DNA of 64,000 bases from Cardiobacteriaceae bacterium (GCA_030529365.1 JAUMXB010000009.1:1-64000); one strand, 5' to 3'; positions 35,601-45,701 are shown, counted from the first letter of the stretch. Translations and numbers: made by a program. Notes: a model not told the origin generated them from the sequence alone.

Positions 35601-36812
35601 ATGAAACGCGTCGTTGTGACCGGCATGGGCATCGTGTCCAGCCTGGGCAACAATATCAAGGAAGTGCTGGCATCACTGCAAGCGCTCAAATCCGGCATCA
35701 AATTCTCGCCGGTCTATCAGGAACTCGGCCTGCGTTCGCACGTGGAAGGCCCGATCAATCTTGACCCCAAAGACCATATCGACCGCAAAATCCTGCGCTT
35801 CATGGGCAATGCCGCCGCCTATTGCTACATCGCCATGGAAGAAGCCATTGCCATGGCTGGTCTTGGCAAGGAGCACGTTTCCCATCCGCGCACCGGTCTC
35901 GTCATCGGCACTGGCGGCGCCACCCCTTCTGCGCAAGTCGAAGCGGCGGACATCCTGCGCCAGAGCGGCGTCAAGCGCATCGGCCCCTATGCCGTCACCA
36001 AGACCATGGCATCCACCACTGCCGCCTGCCTTGCCACGCCTTTCCAGATCAAGGGCGTGAACTATTCCATCAGCTCGGCCTGCTCCACCAGCGCGCACTG
36101 CATCGGCCACGCCGCCGAGCTCATCCAGTTCGGCAAGCAGGACATCGTCTTTGCCGGTGGCGGTGAAGACGTGCACTGGTCAATGACCTGCATGTTCGAC
36201 GCCATGGGCGCGCTCTCCACCCAATACAACGCCACGCCGGACATCGCCTCGCGCGCCTATGACGCCAACCGCGACGGCTTCGTCATCTCCGGCGGCGGCA
36301 GCGTGCTCGTCCTCGAAGAATACGAACATGCCAAGGCGCGCGGCGCCAACATCCTCGCCGAAATCACCGGCTACGGCGCCACCTCCGACGGCTACGACAT
36401 GGTGCAGCCTTCCGGCGAAGGCGCGGTGCGCTGCATGCAAATGGCCATGAGCACCCACAGCGGCCCGATCGACTACATCAATGCCCACGGCACCTCCACC
36501 CCGATCGGCGACACCCGCGAACTGGAAGCGATTGCCACAGCCTTTGCCGGCCGCGACATCCCGCTCATCAGCTCGACCAAATCGCTCTCCGGCCATGCCC
36601 TTGGCGCTGCCGGCTCCAACGAAAGCATTTATGCGCTGCTCATGCTCGTGAACGACTTCATTGCCGCCTCGGCCAACATCTTCGACCTCGACGAAGGCGC
36701 CAAGGGGCTGCCCATCGTGCGCGAAAACGTGAGCCGCCGCATCCATGCCGTCATGAACAACAGCTTCGGCTTCGGGGGCACCAATGCCTCGCTCATCTTC
36801 AGCCGCATCTAA
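35601..36812 (+). CDS. fabB: 3-oxoacyl-[ACP] synthase I
   Basis: The 403-aa product is a KAS I enzyme with catalytic triad Cys in [11 protein letters not shown], His in [11 protein letters not shown] and His in [11 protein letters not shown]. The start [16 protein letters not shown] is conserved and AGGAG precedes it. It elongates cis-3-decenoyl-ACP from FabA. Its 3' end overlaps the next gene by 29 bp. Confidence 0.97.
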   Translation: MKRVVVTGMGIVSSLGNNIKEVLASLQALKSGIKFSPVYQELGLRSHVEGPINLDPKDHIDRKILRFMGNAAAYCYIAMEEAIAMAGLGKEHVSHPRTGLVIGTGGATPSAQVEAADILRQSGVKRIGPYAVTKTMASTTAACLATPFQIKGVNYSISSACSTSAHCIGHAAELIQFGKQDIVFAGGGEDVHWSMTCMFDAMGALSTQYNATPDIASRAYDANRDGFVISGGGSVLVLEEYEHAKARGANILAEITGYGATSDGYDMVQPSGEGAVRCMQMAMSTHSGPIDYINAHGTSTPIGDTRELEAIATAFAGRDIPLISSTKSLSGHALGAAGSNESIYALLMLVNDFIAASANIFDLDEGAKGLPIVRENVSRRIHAVMNNSFGFGGTNASLIFSRI

Positions 36813-37395
36813 AACCCTCGGCATCGCCCTGCTGGCGCTGGCATTTTCTGTCGGCGCCCAGCCCTCGGCGCAATTCGAGCCGATGCGCCCTGCCGGATTC
36901 GATGCCAACGGCAACCTCGATGATGGCAAACCCGCGCCCAAAGTCACCGAAGAAACCGTCATCCTCAACCAGGGCAGTTTCGACCCCAATGCCTTTTACG
37001 TCAAACCGGCCACGCCGGGCGCCGCCCCCAAGCAAATTGCCAACCATCACTTTGCGCCGCCGCCCGTCACCGCCACCAGCACCCGCGTGCAAAGCATCTA
37101 CCGCTGCAAGGACAACCACGGCATGGACGTCTATGTTGACGAAGACAACCGCCACCGCTTCCGCCATTGCCTGAAAATCCGCGACAACAACGCCGCGCCC
37201 GTGGAAAAACCCGTGCTCCCCGTCGAGCCGCAAATGCTGGAAACCCCGCTGCCCACCTGTAGCGGCGCCCTGCTCTACAAAGGCAGCACCTACGTCTTCT
37301 CCGACCAGGAACCCTGCCCCATCCCCGAAGAAGTCTTTGAAATCCGCAAGCCGCTGGAAGCCAATCCCGACTACTACGCGCCGCCGCAACCCTGA
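36784..37395 (+). CDS. Exported protein with Cys pairs, unknown function
   Basis: The 203-aa product starts inside fabB and has a signal peptide ([20 protein letters not shown]). The mature part is Pro-rich, with [19 protein letters not shown] resembling a DUF4124-like fold. A second Cys pair ([14 protein letters not shown]) lies near the C terminus. The overlap with fabB suggests coupling or mis-assignment of the start. There is no close family that I recognise. Confidence 0.65.
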   Translation: MPRSSSAASKTLGIALLALAFSVGAQPSAQFEPMRPAGFDANGNLDDGKPAPKVTEETVILNQGSFDPNAFYVKPATPGAAPKQIANHHFAPPPVTATSTRVQSIYRCKDNHGMDVYVDEDNRHRFRHCLKIRDNNAAPVEKPVLPVEPQMLETPLPTCSGALLYKGSTYVFSDQEPCPIPEEVFEIRKPLEANPDYYAPPQP

Positions 37396-37429
37396 TGCGC
37401 CCGCGCCTTTACCCCCCCCCGACAGAAAC

Positions 37430-38092
37430 ATGAACCTCGCTGACCGCCCCATCCTCACGCCGCCCGACGGCCACAAGAAAGTCCTGTTGCATTCCTGCTG
37501 CGCCCCGTGCTCGGGCGAAGTCATGGAAGCCATGCTCGCCTCCGGCATCGACTACACCATCTTCTTCTACAACCCCAACATCCACCCGCGCAAAGAATAC
37601 CTCCTGCGCAAAGACGAAAACATCGCCTTTGCCGAAAAGCACAACGTCCCCTTCATCGACTGCGACTACGACACCGACAACTGGTTCGCGCGCGCCAAAG
37701 GCATGGAATGGGATCCCGAACGCGGCCGGCGTTGCAGCATGTGCTTCGACATGCGCTTCGAGCGCACCGCGCTTTATGCCCACGAACACGGCTTCCCCGT
37801 CATCACCAGCTCGCTCGGCATCAGCCGCTGGAAAGACATGAACCAGATCAACGAGAGCGGCATCCGCGCCGCCGCGCCCTACCCCGACGTGCAATACTGG
37901 ACCTACAACTGGCGCAAAGGCGGCGGCAGCCAGCGCATGATTGAAATCAGCAAACGCGAGCACTTCTACATGCAGGAATACTGCGGCTGCGTTTACTCCC
38001 TGCGCGACACCAACGAACACCGCATCAAAACCGGACGCGGCAAAATCAAAATCGGCGTCATGTACTACGGCGACGAGCAAAAAGAGAAATGA
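37430..38092 (+). CDS. queH: Epoxyqueuosine reductase QueH
   Basis: The 220-aa product has the QueH cysteine signature: [30 protein letters not shown] and EYCGCVYSL, all likely Fe-S ligands. It reduces epoxyqueuosine to queuosine in tRNA wobble positions, replacing QueG. ATG 37430 lies 9 bp after a run of nine Cs (37412-37420) and has no clear Shine-Dalgarno sequence. The stop codon TGA is part of element copy 11. Confidence 0.93.
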   Translation: MNLADRPILTPPDGHKKVLLHSCCAPCSGEVMEAMLASGIDYTIFFYNPNIHPRKEYLLRKDENIAFAEKHNVPFIDCDYDTDNWFARAKGMEWDPERGRRCSMCFDMRFERTALYAHEHGFPVITSSLGISRWKDMNQINESGIRAAAPYPDVQYWTYNWRKGGGSQRMIEISKREHFYMQEYCGCVYSLRDTNEHRIKTGRGKIKIGVMYYGDEQKEK

Positions 38093-38180
38093 GAAAATTT
38101 CTCACTATAAAGCGCTTATCGTGCAAAAATTTCTCATTAAAAGCGCTTCATGATGATAAAAAACCTCTATTTTTTACTAT
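38090..38180. repeat. AAGCGCTT intergenic element (copy 11)
   Basis: Two cores at 38110 and 38141 (31 bp), TGAGAAAATTTCTCAC before, GATAAAAAACCTCTATTTTTTA after. It contains the queH stop. Confidence 0.85.
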
Positions 38181-38274
38181 TTTTTGAAAATTAACGCACA
38201 ATAGGCTTCCGCCGCCATCACTTCGCGACCGACGTCGATTTAATGCGCACATCGCCACATGCCCCACTTCCCGC

Positions 38275-39282
38275 GTAGGGTGGGTGTCAACCCACCATCG
38301 CGAAACGATCGCGCCCAAAAATTGCAATACACCATCACACAACGATGTTGTAGGGACGTAGCCCGCTACGTCCCGAAACTTGCATCTACATGGACGTTGC
38401 CAGCAACGTCCCTACATCACCAATCTACACATGCAACGTGGAAAACAACTTCGCTATAGCCAAATAAAAAACAGAACGAAACTGTAGGTTGGTGGTGCAT
38501 TTCGGCAGGCTCAATATCCGCCGTCAGGCGAACCCCAACATAATGAATTCTAAAATGTTGGGGTTCGTGCTGCGCACTCACCACCAACCTACGGTCTGGA
38601 CGTTTTTATGATGATTTCACTATAACCGCGTGCGCACTGCCCAAAAATCCCTATCCCCCTGTAGATTTAATGTCGGCCACAAAGTGGCCGACCTACAAAG
38701 ATGCGCACATCGCCACGTGCCCCGCTCCCGCGTAGGGTGGGTGTCAACCCACCATCGCGAAGCGATTGCCAAAAATTGCAATACACCATCGCGCAACGAT
38801 GTTGTAGCCCGACGTCGGTTTAATGTCGGCCACAAAGTCCGACCTACAAAGATGCGCACATCACCACCTGCCCCGCTCCTGCGTAGGTGGGTGTCAACCC
38901 ACCGTCGCGAAGCGATTGCCAAAAATTGCAATACACCATCACGCAACGATGTTGTAGGGACGTAGCCCGCTACGTCCCGAAACTTGCATCTGCACGGACG
39001 TTGCCAGCAACGTCCCACATTCCCAATCTAAAACACTGTGGAAAAACGGCATCGCCAACCGCGTGCGCACCGCCCAAAAATTCCTATTCCCCTGTAGAGT
39101 TAATGTCGGCCACAAAGTGGCCGACCTACAAAGATGCGCACATCACCACGTGCCCCGCTCCTGCGTAGGGTGGGTGTTAACCCACCGTCGCGAAGCGATT
39201 GCCAAAAATTGCAATGCACCATCGCGCACCGATGTCGTAGCCCGACGTCGGTTCCATGTCGGCCACAAAGTGGCCGACCTAC
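38275..39282. repeat. Mosaic of several GTAG-hairpin families, gene-free
   Basis: No gene is credible in 38093-39572. Hairpins all begin GTAG. Family 1, stems GGACGTAGC/GGACGTTGC: 38350-38373, 38392-38415, 38954-38977, 38995-39017. Family 2, GTCGGCCAC/GTGGCCGAC ending CTAC: 38672-38696, 38825-38847 (decayed), 39104-39128, 39258-39282. Family 3, GTAG then GGTGGGT/ACCCACC: 38275-38296, 38732-38753, 38882-38903, 39164-39186. Families 2 and 3 sit in a unit with gcgaagcgattgccaaaaat, repeated at a spacing of ~150 bp around 38732-38882. Confidence 0.85.
38455..38624. mobile_element. Long-hairpin MITE-like element (copy A, shortened right arm)
   Basis: Begins TATAG and ends CTATA; inside are GTAGGTTGGTGGTG and its inverse CACCACCAACCTAC. 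The middle folds as CGAACCCCAACAT/ATGTTGGGGTTCG. It shares nearly all of its sequence with 57203-57397 but lacks ~15-20 bp of the right arm. Confidence 0.78.
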
Positions 39283-39393
39283 AATCCTTTTGCGACGGAC
39301 GTTGCAAACAACGTTCCTTACGCGACCACCCACAAACATAAGCCCGACACCCAAAACGCCAGCTATTAATGGCCAACTTGCAAACACACCAAT

Positions 39394-39478
39394 ATGATAA
39401 ATTTTCTCACCAATAAGCGCTTATGGTAAGAAAATTTCCCACCATAAGCGCTTGCTGATGGTAAAAAACCACTGTTTC
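39394..39478. repeat. AAGCGCTT intergenic element (copy 12)
   Basis: Two cores at 39415 and 39446 (31 bp). Ends GATAAATTTTCTCACC and GGTAAAAAACCACTGTTT. Confidence 0.85.
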
Positions 39479-39572
39479 AAGCCTTTTTATAAAAATTACA
39501 TAACCCGTTCATCCATCTGGAAAAAACCTTGCGCTGGCGTACAATGCCATCATCGTCCCTGCCTCCAGCGCC

Positions 39573-39938
39573 ATGAAAAACATCCTCCATCTCATCCGCG
39601 GACGCGAAGGTGAATCGCTCGCCGCCCGCCATTTGCAGCAACACGGCCTGAAAATTCTCGCCCGCAATGTGCGCATCGGCGGCGGCGAGCTGGATCTTGT
39701 CTGCCAGGAAGGCGCGACCATCATCTTTGCGGAAGTGCGGTTGCGGCAAAGCGGCGGTCTGGTTGGCGCCGCCGAATCCATCACGCCCGCCAAGCAGCGG
39801 AAATGGCGCAGTGCCGCCAGCGCCTATCTGCAAAAACATTATCCAGCCTTGCCCGACTGCCGCTTCGACGCCATCTGTATCGAACGCGGCAGCGACGGCA
39901 AGGCGCAGATCGAATGGCTGCGCGGCGTGGAAATATAG
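39573..39938 (+). CDS. yraN: YraN/UPF0102-family nuclease-like protein
   Basis: The 121-aa product has GREGESLAARHLQQHG, GGGELDLVCQEG and IIFAEVRLRQ, which together form the endonuclease-fold core (Glu, Asp, Glu-x-Val) of this family. A role in DNA repair or recombination is suspected. ATG 39573 fits family starts. Confidence 0.88.
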   Translation: MKNILHLIRGREGESLAARHLQQHGLKILARNVRIGGGELDLVCQEGATIIFAEVRLRQSGGLVGAAESITPAKQRKWRSAASAYLQKHYPALPDCRFDAICIERGSDGKAQIEWLRGVEI

Positions 39939-39975
39939 CGGGGTTCAACCCGCACAACGGCCTGCCAAAACCGTG

Positions 39976-40060
39976 ATGATAAATTTTCTTACAAATAAGC
40001 GCTTTGATTGATAAAATTTCTCACCATAAGCGCTTAACAATGGTAAAAAATCACTATTTT
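39976..40060. repeat. AAGCGCTT intergenic element (copy 13)
   Basis: Two cores at 39997 and 40028 (31 bp). The right end GGTAAAAAATCACTATTTTA lies ~20 bp before the arsC start. Confidence 0.85.
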
Positions 40061-40079
40061 AAACCCAAAAAGGAAATCC

Positions 40080-40430
40080 ATGACCCTCACCTACTATCAC
40101 AACCCGCGCTGCTCCACTTCGCGCAATGGCCTGGCGCTTTTGCGCGAACGCGGCATCGAGCCCGTCATCATTGAATATCTGAAAACGCCGCCAAGCCGCG
40201 ACGTTCTCGCTGCCCTTGTCAGAAAAAGCGGCCTGCCCGCGCGCGAATTCCTGCGCGCCAAGGAAGTGCTCTATCAGGAACTTGGCCTCGACAATCCCGC
40301 GCTGGACGACGATGCCCTGATTGACACCCTCGCCGCCCATCCGCAGCTTCTGCAACGCCCCATTGCCGAAAGCGCGAACGCCGTGCGCATCGGCCGCCCG
40401 GCCGAACGCGTGCTGGAGCTTGCGGAGTAA
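40080..40430 (+). CDS. arsC: Arsenate reductase (ArsC family, glutaredoxin-type)
   Basis: The 116-aa product has the catalytic Cys in YHNPRCSTSRNGL, LKTPPSRDVLAALV, and a C-terminal PIAESANAVRIGRPAERVL. It reduces arsenate with glutathione/glutaredoxin. AAGGAAA precedes ATG 40080. No arsenite pump is next to it, and dinB starts 3 bp after its stop. Confidence 0.9.
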   Translation: MTLTYYHNPRCSTSRNGLALLRERGIEPVIIEYLKTPPSRDVLAALVRKSGLPAREFLRAKEVLYQELGLDNPALDDDALIDTLAAHPQLLQRPIAESANAVRIGRPAERVLELAE

Positions 40431-40433
40431 GCC

Positions 40434-41498
40434 ATGCGCAAAATCATCCATATTGATATGGATGCCTTTTTTGCCTCTGTCGAGCAGCGCGACAATCCAG
40501 CGCTGCGCGGCAAACCCGTCATCGTTGGTGGCGCGCCGGACAGCCGTGGCGTTGTCGCCGCCGCCAGCTATGAAGCGCGCCCCTATGGCGTGCGCTCCGC
40601 CATGCCCTGCCATCAGGCCTACCGCCTCTGCCCGCATGCCATCTTTGTGCCGCCGCGCTTTGCCATCTACCAGGAAGTCAGCCAGCACATCCGCGCCCTC
40701 ATGCTCGCCATCACGCCGCTCGTTGAACCCTTGTCGCTCGACGAAGCCTATCTCGACGTCACCGATGCCAGCCGCGGCAGCAGCGCCACCGCCATTGCCG
40801 AAACGCTGCGCGCGCAAATCCGCCGCGAAACCGGCCTCACCGCCTCCGCCGGCGTTTCCTACAACAAAATGCTCGCGAAAATCGCCTCCGACCTCAACAA
40901 ACCCGACGGCATCGCCGTCATCCCTCCCGCACAAGCCTATGATTTCCTCGCCCGCCTGCCGGTGGAACGCATCCACGGCATCGGCAAGGCCACCCTCGCC
41001 CGTCTGCACGAACTCGGCATCAAAAACGGCGCCGACCTGCAAAACACCCCGCTCGACCTCCTCGTCGCCCGCTTCGGCAAGCGCGGCGCATACTTTCACG
41101 CCATCGCCCGCGGCATCGACGAACGCCCGGTCAGCCCCATGCGCGAACGCAAATCCGTCGGCAGCGAAACCACCTTCGCCCGCGACAGCGCCGATCCTGC
41201 CTACCTGCGCGACCAATTGCGCCAGCAAAGCGCCGACGCCTTCGCCACCCTGCGCCGCAAGCAGCTCTGCGCCCGCACGCTCACCATCAAGATCAAATAT
41301 GCCGACTTCAGCCAGATCACCCGCAGCCACACCGCAAGCCGCCCCTTCCGCCGCGAAAAGGAAGCGCACTACTGGCTCGACCGCCTTTTCGCCAGCGCGC
41401 CGCGCGGTGCAGTACGCCTCGTCGGCGTCAGCTACTCCACGCTGGAAAGCACCAACCGCATCACCCAGCCCGATCTCTTTCCCGAGAACGAGCTATAA
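40434..41498 (+). CDS. dinB: DNA polymerase IV (Y family)
   Basis: The 354-aa product has IDMDAFFASVEQ (metal-binding Asp), YEARPYGVRSAMP, SLDEAYLDVT (catalytic acids), then thumb and little-finger domains. It is an error-prone translesion polymerase. It is translationally coupled to arsC, an unusual pair; no LexA box is apparent directly before it. Confidence 0.95.
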   Translation: MRKIIHIDMDAFFASVEQRDNPALRGKPVIVGGAPDSRGVVAAASYEARPYGVRSAMPCHQAYRLCPHAIFVPPRFAIYQEVSQHIRALMLAITPLVEPLSLDEAYLDVTDASRGSSATAIAETLRAQIRRETGLTASAGVSYNKMLAKIASDLNKPDGIAVIPPAQAYDFLARLPVERIHGIGKATLARLHELGIKNGADLQNTPLDLLVARFGKRGAYFHAIARGIDERPVSPMRERKSVGSETTFARDSADPAYLRDQLRQQSADAFATLRRKQLCARTLTIKIKYADFSQITRSHTASRPFRREKEAHYWLDRLFASAPRGAVRLVGVSYSTLESTNRITQPDLFPENEL

Positions 41499-41510
41499 AC
41501 AAGATAGAAA

Positions 41511-41588
41511 AAAATTCTCATAAAGAAGTAATTTTTCGATAAAATATCTCATTATAAGCGCTTAATAATGGTAAAAAATATCTATTTT
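41511..41588. repeat. AAGCGCTT intergenic element (copy 14, left core lost)
   Basis: One core at ~41556; the expected partner reads aagtaattttt. Right end GGTAAAAAATATCTATTTTTA is preserved. Confidence 0.7.
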
Positions 41589-41695
41589 TAACTATTTTAT
41601 AAACCAAACACTTGTTGCATGGCAAACATGCCTGCCCGATACAAGCCTGGCCAACCCGGCTTCCCCCAATTGCACGCCAAATGCAAAACGGCAAT

Positions 41696-41777
41696 TTTTC
41701 TCATCAACAAGCGCTTATTGCGATAAAATTTATCAACAAGAGCGCTAGTTTATGATAAAAAACTACTATTTTTTATC
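41696..41777. repeat. AAGCGCTT intergenic element (copy 15)
   Basis: Cores at 41709 and 41740 (second reads GAGCGCTA; 31 bp). Right end GATAAAAAACTACTATTTTTT. Confidence 0.8.
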
Positions 41778-41790
41778 AATTAATGAGTTA

Positions 41791-42588
41791 TCATCCGGCC
41801 AGCACCCCGAGCGTTACCAGCGCGCGATAGACGCCATCATCGCCCACATTCGTCGTCACATAATCCGCCACCGCCCTGGCCTGCGCACGCCCATTGCCCA
41901 TCGCAACCGACAACCCCGCATACTCCAGCATCTCCACATCATTCAGACCATCACCGAAAGCCATCACTTCCTCGCGGGCAATACCGAGGCGCGCGCAGCA
42001 CGCGGCAATGCCTCGCGCCTTCGATGCCGCGCTCGGCAGGAAATCAACGCTGTGCGGATGCCAGCGTATCGTCTGGTACGTATCGCCCAAGACGCCGCTC
42101 GCGTGCAGCTCGCGCTCGCCCGCCTCGTCCACATACACGTTCATCTGATAGACCGGCGCATGCAGATAGGCCCTGGCGTCCACGCGGTACGGCCCGATAT
42201 CGTGCAGCGCGCCCGCCACCACGTCATCCTCGCGCGATACCACCATGGCATCATCGAGCATCTGCATGTAGGCCCAGTCCTTTTCCGCACACAGCGCGAT
42301 GAGCCGCTCGATATCCGCCAGCGGCAGGGGGTGCGCGTCCAGCACTTCGCCGCGGTGCAGGCAATACTGGCCGTTCATCGTCACCAGCACATCCATGCCA
42401 AAAGAGCGGATCAGTGCATTCACCGGTTCGGGAAACACGCCAGGCGTGCGGCCGGTGGCAATCGCGGTGAGAATGCCTTGCGCATGCAGGGCAGCCAGCG
42501 CCTGCTGCGCCGACTTGGGCACCACGCCCGCATCCTTGTGATACAGCGTGTCATCAATATCGAAAAAAACTATCTTCGGACGCGACAT
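41791..42588 (-). CDS. Cof-type HAD phosphatase
   Basis: The 265-aa product has motif I FFDIDDTLYHKD, motif II TGRTPGVF, and motif IV MAFGDGLNDVEMLEYAGLSVAMGN. A C2-type cap lies between. These act on sugar phosphates and similar metabolites; the substrate is not predictable. Divergent from the oxidoreductase gene. Confidence 0.87.
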   Translation of the reverse strand: MSRPKIVFFDIDDTLYHKDAGVVPKSAQQALAALHAQGILTAIATGRTPGVFPEPVNALIRSFGMDVLVTMNGQYCLHRGEVLDAHPLPLADIERLIALCAEKDWAYMQMLDDAMVVSREDDVVAGALHDIGPYRVDARAYLHAPVYQMNVYVDEAGERELHASGVLGDTYQTIRWHPHSVDFLPSAASKARGIAACCARLGIAREEVMAFGDGLNDVEMLEYAGLSVAMGNGRAQARAVADYVTTNVGDDGVYRALVTLGVLAG

Positions 42589-42700
42589 AACTCCCCCGCC
42601 AATGAATGAGAAACGCGCATCTTACGCCTCCCCGCCGCATTGCGCACGCCCTTGCGGCGCGGGGGTATAATCGGCTTCCCGCTTCAGACAGGAGAATCCC

Positions 42701-43732
42701 GTGATCCGCGTCGCCATCATCGGTTACGGCATGTCCGCCCGCACCTTCCATCTCCCTTTCGTCAGCCGCCATCCCGCCTACCGCCTGACCGGTATCGTCA
42801 GCCGCCAGCCCGCTCTCGACCTCAGCCCCTATCCGCACGCGCGCCGCTATCCCGATACTGATGCCCTGCTCGCCGCCGACGACTGCGATCTCGTCATCAT
42901 CACCACGCCCAACACCCTGCATTATCCGCAAGCGCGGCAATGCCTCGAAGCCGGCAAGCACGTCGTCCTCGAAAAACCGATGACCATCACCCTCGCCGAA
43001 GCCGAAGCGCTCGTTGCCCTCGCCGCGCGGCAGCAGCGCCATCTCTCCGTCTATCACAACTGCCGCCTGAACGGCGATTTCCTCACCGTGAAAAAACTCC
43101 TTGCCGACAAGCGTCTCGGCCAACTGCGTACCTGTCGCGTGCACTGGGACCGCTTCCGCCCCGTCGTGCGCGACCGCTGGCGCGAAAACGCCGGCCCGGG
43201 CAGCGGCATCTGGTACGACCTCGGCCCGCACATGATTGACCAGGCCCTGCTCCTCTTCGGCCTGCCCGCAGCCGTCAGCGCCCATATCCGCGCCCTGCGC
43301 CCCGGCAGCGCCAGCGACGACTATGCCCATGTGCAACTGCACTATCCCGAACACGAAGTCATCCTGCACACCGCGCCCTACGGTTGCGCGCCCACGCCGC
43401 GCTTCATCCTCGAAGGCGATGGCGGCAATTACCGCAAATACGGCCTCGATCCGCAGGAAGCACAACTGAAAAGCGGCATGGTTCCCTACGACCCCGCCTT
43501 CGGCATCGAAGACCCTGCGCAATATGGCATCCTCTATCTCCCTGACGGCTCGCAGGAAACCGTCGCCACCGAGCGCAGCCGCTTTATCGATTATTACGAC
43601 AACCTCGCTGCCGCCATCCGTGGCGAAGCGCCGCTTGCCGTCCGCCCCGAAGAAGCGCTTGCCGTCATGCGCGTGCTCCTTCTCGCCCATGACAGCGCGC
43701 GCCAGGGCAAAACCCTCGCCCTGCCCGCATAG
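42701..43732 (+). CDS. Gfo/Idh/MocA-family oxidoreductase
   Basis: The 343-aa product has a Rossmann start VAIIGYGMSARTFHLPF, EKPMTITLAEAEAL with catalytic Lys, and a C-terminal GFO_IDH_MocA domain with DLGPHMIDQALLLFG. The start is GTG at 42701 (AGGAG upstream). It oxidises a sugar or related alcohol with NAD(P); closest by eye to YdgJ/YvaA-like enzymes. Confidence 0.87.
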   Translation: MIRVAIIGYGMSARTFHLPFVSRHPAYRLTGIVSRQPALDLSPYPHARRYPDTDALLAADDCDLVIITTPNTLHYPQARQCLEAGKHVVLEKPMTITLAEAEALVALAARQQRHLSVYHNCRLNGDFLTVKKLLADKRLGQLRTCRVHWDRFRPVVRDRWRENAGPGSGIWYDLGPHMIDQALLLFGLPAAVSAHIRALRPGSASDDYAHVQLHYPEHEVILHTAPYGCAPTPRFILEGDGGNYRKYGLDPQEAQLKSGMVPYDPAFGIEDPAQYGILYLPDGSQETVATERSRFIDYYDNLAAAIRGEAPLAVRPEEALAVMRVLLLAHDSARQGKTLALPA

Positions 43733-43815
43733 CGGCGCGTCGGCGCTGCGCGTCTGGCCATCATGGCAACGCCGCTATACAATGCCGCGATTTTTCAAAC
43801 CGTTCGGAAAACATC

Positions 43816-43965
43816 ATGAGCCAACCCGACAACATCCCTCCGCAAACTGACGACGCGCAAGCCGCGCAGGCAGAAGGCGAAGCATTGCTTGCGCAATACG
43901 CCGCAGCGGAAAACGATGCGGAAGACGAACACCAGCACGGCTGCCTCTGCTGCCAGGAACGCTGA
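43816..43965 (+). CDS. Small acidic protein with C-terminal CxCC motif
   Basis: The 49-aa product is Ala/Glu/Asp-rich with a C-terminal HQHGCLCCQER, a possible metal- or redox-active tail. It lies in a well-defined single-gene setting: TATACAAT about 38 bp before the ATG, and a strong terminator 21 bp after the stop. It is too short to be found by length-filtered gene callers. Function unknown. Confidence 0.6.
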   Translation: MSQPDNIPPQTDDAQAAQAEGEALLAQYAAAENDAEDEHQHGCLCCQER

Positions 43966-43985
43966 TCCCGCAAATTCCGCAACGT

Positions 43986-44015
43986 AAAAAGGGCTGCCGA
44001 TGGGCAGCCCTTTTT
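43986..44015 (+). terminator. Terminator between the small gene and lnt
   Basis: AAAAAGGGCTGCC / GGGCAGCCCTTTTT stem with loop gat. It can act in both directions. Confidence 0.85.
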
Positions 44016-44028
44016 CATGAAACCCGCA

Positions 44029-45522
44029 TCATTCGCGGTGATATGGCGTAAACGACTCCGGCGGCACATGCCGCGTCGCCCAGCCGAACAGCAGCAGGAA
44101 CAGCGCATACACGCCCAGCGCAATGAAAAAGATGTTCTCGCCATGGCGCGCATAAGGTGTCAGGCCAACATAAGGCTGCACCTGCCCGGAAAGCACGTTG
44201 CGCTCGAAGCGCGACAGACGCTGCTTGATGCGCCCCTTGTCATCGAGAAACACGGTAATGCCGTTATTGGTGGCGCGTGCCATTTCCCGCCCCAGTTCCA
44301 GCGCGCGCATCTGGTTCATCTGCAAATGCTGGTCGGCGGCAATGGAATCCTCAAACCAGCCGTCGTTGCTCACATTGATCAGATATTGCGCATAGGGCAG
44401 CGCTTGCCGCACCACACGGCCAAAGGTGGCCTCAAAGCAAATGGAAACGCCGGCAGGGATGCCGTTGGTACTGATCGGCATCTGCGATGCCGCGCCACGG
44501 CTGAAATCGGAAAGCGGAATATCCACATAATCGCGGAAAATGGCGAATACGCTGCGCATCGGCAGATATTCGCCGAACGGCAACAGATGATGCTTGTCGT
44601 AACGGCCATGTCCCTTGCCCAGCGTAATCACCGAATTGTAGTAAATGCCCTTGGCAAGATTGCCGGTGGGAATGCCCGAGACCAGCGTCTGCCCGCGCGA
44701 AGTCAGCAGGCGGTCGAGCCGTTGCAGCACACTGTCGCGCACGTCTTCCTCCATGAAGGCAATCGCCGTCTCCGGCCAGACGATCACGCTCTCCGTGCGG
44801 CGCACGCTCAAATCGATGTAATGGCCGATATGGGCGTGCATCAAACCGGGATCAAACTTGGTGAGCTGGGGAATATTGCCCTGCACCAGTGCCACGGTAA
44901 ACGGATAGCCGACCGGCGTGGTAAAGGAAAAATGGCGTGTAGGCAAGCTGATGAATACCAGCAGCACGGCCAGCACGCCCGGCAGCAAGCTGCGGCGGTA
45001 TGCGGTGAGCGCGAGCAGCGACGCCACCAGCATCAGCACCAGGCCGATGCCGAACACGCCGGAAAGCGGCGCCAATCCTTCCAGCGGCGCGGCAAACTGC
45101 GAATACCCCACGGAAAGCCAGGGAAAACCGCCCAATACATACGACCGCGCCAATTCCGCCAGCATCCACAGGAAAGGCACCAGCAAGGCGCGCAATGCCG
45201 TGCCCGGACGGCTCAGCCAGCGCAACGCCATCCCCACCATTGCCGGAAAGCAGGCCAGCACCAGAATCAGCAAAATATTGGCGAGCACGGCAAACACCAG
45301 TGGCGCGCCGCCGAAGCTGTGCAGGCTGATATAAACCCAGTGCAGGCCCGCCCCGAAATATCCCAGCCCGTAAAAGAAACCGATGCGCCCCGGCCGCGCG
45401 GAAGGCAGCCACAGGAAACACAGCCCCGCCAGACTTGCCACGCCCACATACCAGGCATGAAAAGGAGCAAAGGCGAGGGGGAGCAAGGCTCCCAGCAACA
45501 GGGCAAAGAGATAATGGCGCAT
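44029..45522 (-). CDS. lnt: Apolipoprotein N-acyltransferase
   Basis: The 497-aa product has six to seven transmembrane segments followed by a nitrilase-like periplasmic domain: Glu in IVWPETAIAF, Lys in KHHLLPFGEYLP, and Cys in SICFEATFG. Lnt adds the third acyl chain to lipoproteins. This fits the lipoproteins in the window (MltB-like, TesA-like, Ala-rich repeat protein). Confidence 0.95.
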   Translation of the reverse strand: MRHYLFALLLGALLPLAFAPFHAWYVGVASLAGLCFLWLPSARPGRIGFFYGLGYFGAGLHWVYISLHSFGGAPLVFAVLANILLILVLACFPAMVGMALRWLSRPGTALRALLVPFLWMLAELARSYVLGGFPWLSVGYSQFAAPLEGLAPLSGVFGIGLVLMLVASLLALTAYRRSLLPGVLAVLLVFISLPTRHFSFTTPVGYPFTVALVQGNIPQLTKFDPGLMHAHIGHYIDLSVRRTESVIVWPETAIAFMEEDVRDSVLQRLDRLLTSRGQTLVSGIPTGNLAKGIYYNSVITLGKGHGRYDKHHLLPFGEYLPMRSVFAIFRDYVDIPLSDFSRGAASQMPISTNGIPAGVSICFEATFGRVVRQALPYAQYLINVSNDGWFEDSIAADQHLQMNQMRALELGREMARATNNGITVFLDDKGRIKQRLSRFERNVLSGQVQPYVGLTPYARHGENIFFIALGVYALFLLLFGWATRHVPPESFTPYHRE

Positions 45523-45701
45523 GAGTATGGGTAATTCGTGTGGAAGTTATAGGGTAATGCAAAAACAGGATCCGGGATTTTACCGTCTGACCAGATTCCC
45601 GACGCGCATCCTCGTGCGTTTCCTGGCTGCCCTGCCGAATCCGTGCCAAACGAAAGACTCCGGCAGGAAGCAGGCTTTGTGCCGATTGGCAGGAAATGGC
45701 A

